In this document: piece after piece, positions 61,650-64,000 of the stretch
Position numbering within the stretch: the first letter of the stretch is position 1
Layout of the letters: each line of letters starts with the position of its first letter
Assembly: GCA_050084985.1 (NCBI GenBank)
Contig: JBITNC010000001.1
Span: forward strand, 74,338,001 to 74,402,000
Direction: 5' to 3'
Source: Nageia nagi
Taxonomy: Eukaryota > Pinophyta
DNA length: 64,000 bases
Translations under genes and position numbers: made by a program
The notes under the pieces: generated by a model
Seen by the model: only the letters and a program-made list of their open reading frames with translations
The model's database searches: none
Told to the model about the DNA's origin: nothing

Positions 61650-62945
61650 TATGGCAATTCCAAGATGCATAATAAGAGCATTATGAAACCCATGAAAAGG
61701 TGTAAAAAATGGCCTTCATATGAATGCCAATACCAGAGAAAACCAAAGAAATTTTTGGGTTCAAAATGTAAATGTAAGTGCTCAAAATGCTAAAAATGGA
61801 ATAATGAAGAATGCTAATAGAAGGGTTCCCAACAATAAGAATGAGAGTTCTTCAAGTCATTCCATTGAAATAATGGAGAAGAAGAAGCCATCACAAGATT
61901 ACAAGAGTAGGTGGTGGAATAGTAAGAAATAATAAATAATCTACTAAATCTAAGGGCTAAACCTCCTAAAAAAGAACCTATTCCAGAATAAGCAAGACAT
62001 TATGATATAGATGCTCAAATCTATGCAAGAATTGAATAATAACTTGCAACAAATCTAAAGAAAGCTCATATTTTGAAATTTAATGGTAAATAAGAAGGTA
62101 AAAAAGCAAAAGTGTGGTTATAAGAAGCACAAACCTACTTCTCAATGAAAAACTTATCATCAGATACCAAAATAGTATGGGCTACCTATAATTTATAGGA
62201 TATTACTCTAGAATCATGGAATGCACATAAGATTAAGCATGGGAGTACCTAAATTGGCTATATTTTTCTTTATCATTCCATAAAAGATCCATTCTTTAGG
62301 TATATTATGATAGAAACTATAAAGAATACTATACTTTTTAGAAAGGGTCCATGAGTGTTTAGAGTTATCACCAAAGATTTGTCAAACTTCTTAAGTATGT
62401 CCCAAAAAATTAGAATCATCTAAAGGTGTATAGATTCCTTATGGTATTAGATCCTAAGATGAAAAATATGGTAAATATTTTGAATCTCAAAATGCTTGAA
62501 GAGGTATATGACCTTACAAAAAGGGAAGAAAGTTACTTGGGAATCAAAAAGACCTTTCTAAACTACAAGCTTTCAAATGAAAAAGATAAGAAAATCCACT
62601 GAAAGAATCATAATATATAGTAGCAAGCATAACAAAAAAGTAACAAAAAATATAAGCATGGTTACAAGGATGGTAATCACTCTAGATTTAAGAAAAGACT
62701 GTTTGAGAACAAAAGATTTGAGAAGAATTTCTAAAAGAAGAATCAATAGTTTCATAAGCAACATCAGAATCATAGAAATTGAAACCAAGGTTCCAAAAAT
62801 TATGGTCAAGGGTTTCCAAAGCAAAGAGGAAATCAAAATACATCAATAGACAAGTTTCTTGAAAAAAAGAAAGATCCTTAAGATGGATACTAGAACTATG
62901 GTGGAGCACATTATGCCAATTAGTGTCCCCTAAAAATAGATCTAC
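61650..62945 (+). pseudogene. Gag of A2
   Basis: ORF 61720-61932 is an Asn/Lys-rich N-terminal part ('FWVQNVNVSAQNAKNGIMKN'). Around 62040-62420 it aligns with A including the 135 bp lost there. The capsid end is at about 62430-62570. The knuckle at about 62880-62935 has two Cys codons turned to Tyr-type TAT/TAC and one to TAA. ORFs 62577-62849 (plus, wrong frame in part) and 62573-62836, 62688-62909 (minus) are shadows. Confidence 0.8.
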
Positions 62946-62989
62946 TTAGAGAGCATTGAATCTTTGCAACCACTAGACTAGGATAGACC

Positions 62990-63470
62990 AAAGGATAAGC
63001 CACACCTCTACAAATCCCTAGTAAAATTTCTAATAAATATTTTAAGATTTTGATAGATTTTTGTGCTATAGATAGTTTTATTTTATATTCCTTAGTTAAG
63101 GATATGTTAAAGGCATCAAAATTTTTGGCAAATGGGTGGCAAGTGGAGTTTGGATTGAGTCAAAAATATAATGTTAGACAATGTTTTAGGGATGTTGAAC
63201 TAGAATTACCCAAAGGGTTTATTATGTGGGATTTATATATTGTTCGCCTATCCTCTTACGATATTATATTAGGCATGGATTAGTTGATGGCCCACAAATC
63301 TTTGATTGAATTTCAAAAAAGATGAGTAGAATACATCAATATATATCAAAACTGATATAGGGTGTATAGTGATCAAGGATATTTTAAACCTTATTTGATC
63401 ACATCCATGCAAGTCAAAAGAAGCATTAGAAAATAGGAAATAACTTATGCACTCAAGATTAAAGAAGTAG
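62990..63470 (+). pseudogene. Aspartic protease region of A2
   Basis: ORF 63050-63283 has 'MIDFCAIDSFILYSLVKDML' (catalytic place D-F-C), 'FRDVELELPKGFIMWDLY' and 'YDIILGMD' followed by TAG at 63281-63283 where Trp is expected. Confidence 0.85.
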
Positions 63471-64000
63471 AACAAAAGGATAAAGAGGTAAATTTACTAA
63501 ATAAGTACCATGTGCTAAGAGAATACAAAGATGTATTCCTTGAAGATCTACCTAGATTACCCCTAGAACAAGAATTTAATTTCTCAATAGATTTAGTTCC
63601 AAGAGTTGAACCTATTTCAAGTACCCAACATGGAATAAACACCATTGAAATGTAGGAGTTAAAGGTATAATTACAATATTTGTTAGAAAAAGGGTTGATA
63701 AAACCAAGTGTATTGCCATGGGGTGCTCTTGTATTTTTTGTGAAAAAGAAAGATGAAACTCTAAGATTTTGTATTAATTATAGTATGTTGAAAAAGGTCA
63801 CCATTAAAAATAGGTATCTTTTACCTAGGATTGATGACTTGTTCAATCAACTCAAATATGTTGCTATTTTCTCCAAGATAGATCTGATATCAAGATACCA
63901 TCAATCGAGAACTAAAGGAATAGATACCCATACAACAAATTTTAAAACTAGGTATACATATTGTGATTTTGTTGTATTACATTTTGGGTAAACAAATGCC
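63471..64000 (+). pseudogene. Reverse transcriptase of A2, runs off the window
   Basis: ORF 63680-63991 (103 aa) contains '[20 protein letters not shown]', '[16 protein letters not shown]' and '[14 protein letters not shown]'. The window ends just after 'VVLHFG', before the Y/F-x-D-D box. Minus ORFs 63269-63475 and 63445-63645 are shadows. Confidence 0.92.

Larger units (their letters stand above)
54894..64000 (+). mobile_element. Element A2: chromovirus of the A family in shared-LTR arrangement, cut by the window end
   Basis: Order: RNase H fragment, integrase, chromodomain, polypurine tract, full LTR, primer-binding site, gag, protease, RT. One LTR thus serves as 3' LTR of the left partial copy and 5' LTR of the right one. 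Such arrays arise by unequal recombination between LTRs. All frames are broken. The centre of the LTR is clearly different from A, so A2 is a separate subfamily. Confidence 0.85.

Noticed and set aside
1-64000. Search for host genes, tRNA genes, CRISPR arrays and organelle insertions
   Set aside because: No exon series outside elements, no cloverleaf with tRNA boxes and no regular spacer array were seen. Short inverted repeats are too common in AT-rich DNA to call.

Overview
The window looks like intergenic DNA from a large, AT-rich seed-plant nuclear genome. I found no intact host gene, tRNA, rRNA or CRISPR array. Nearly every base can be assigned to old, nested LTR retrotransposons of the Ty3/gypsy type, riddled with stop codons, many at places where Trp (TGG) or Gln (CAA/CAG) is expected. 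CG dinucleotides are rare, which fits long-term loss of methylated cytosines. The lineages (chromovirus with chromodomain; Tat/Ogre-like elements with a second RNase H) point to a seed plant; the species cannot be named from the sequence.

Layout. (1) 1-1140: relic of a minus-strand gag, related to element B. (2) Element A, 1146-53313, plus strand, target duplication TAAAC (1141-1145 / 53314-53318). It is a chromovirus with about 4.9-kb LTRs and a 4.65-kb interior (gag, protease, RT, RNase H, integrase, chromodomain at 43849-48350). Its 5' LTR is split by three insertions: an unclassified 1.15-kb piece (4390-5541); element B (5758-10766, minus strand, duplication AATAC); and element C (11836-43393, duplication CCTAG). 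(3) Element B has two 1608-bp LTRs around an interior that runs from gag straight into the last part of integrase. (4) Element C is a Tat/Ogre-like element of about 18.4 kb once its own insertion is discounted: long leader, gag, protease, RT, RNase H, second RNase H, integrase, an unrecognised ORF, and an antisense gene with a plant mobile domain (PMD). (5) Element D, 24545-37731, lies inside C (duplication CTATA/CTATG). It has 1057-bp LTRs, related to those of C, keeps gag and protease and lacks RT and integrase. (6) 53319-54071 is unassigned. (7) 54072-54893 is a minus-strand LTR related to C and D. (8) Element A2, 54894-64000, is a second chromovirus of the A family. It starts inside RNase H, runs through integrase, chromodomain and one complete LTR, and then starts again with a primer-binding site, gag, protease and RT, leaving the window inside RT.

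Timing. LTR-LTR differences counted by eye in the first about 200 bp rank A and C as most diverged, then D, with B least. This agrees with the nesting: A is host to B and C, and C is host to D. Nothing here looks able to transpose today. The most interesting content is in C: the antisense PMD gene (39720-41720, minus) and the unrecognised plus-strand ORF after integrase (22500-38140), which D interrupts and whose frame is continuous once D is discounted.
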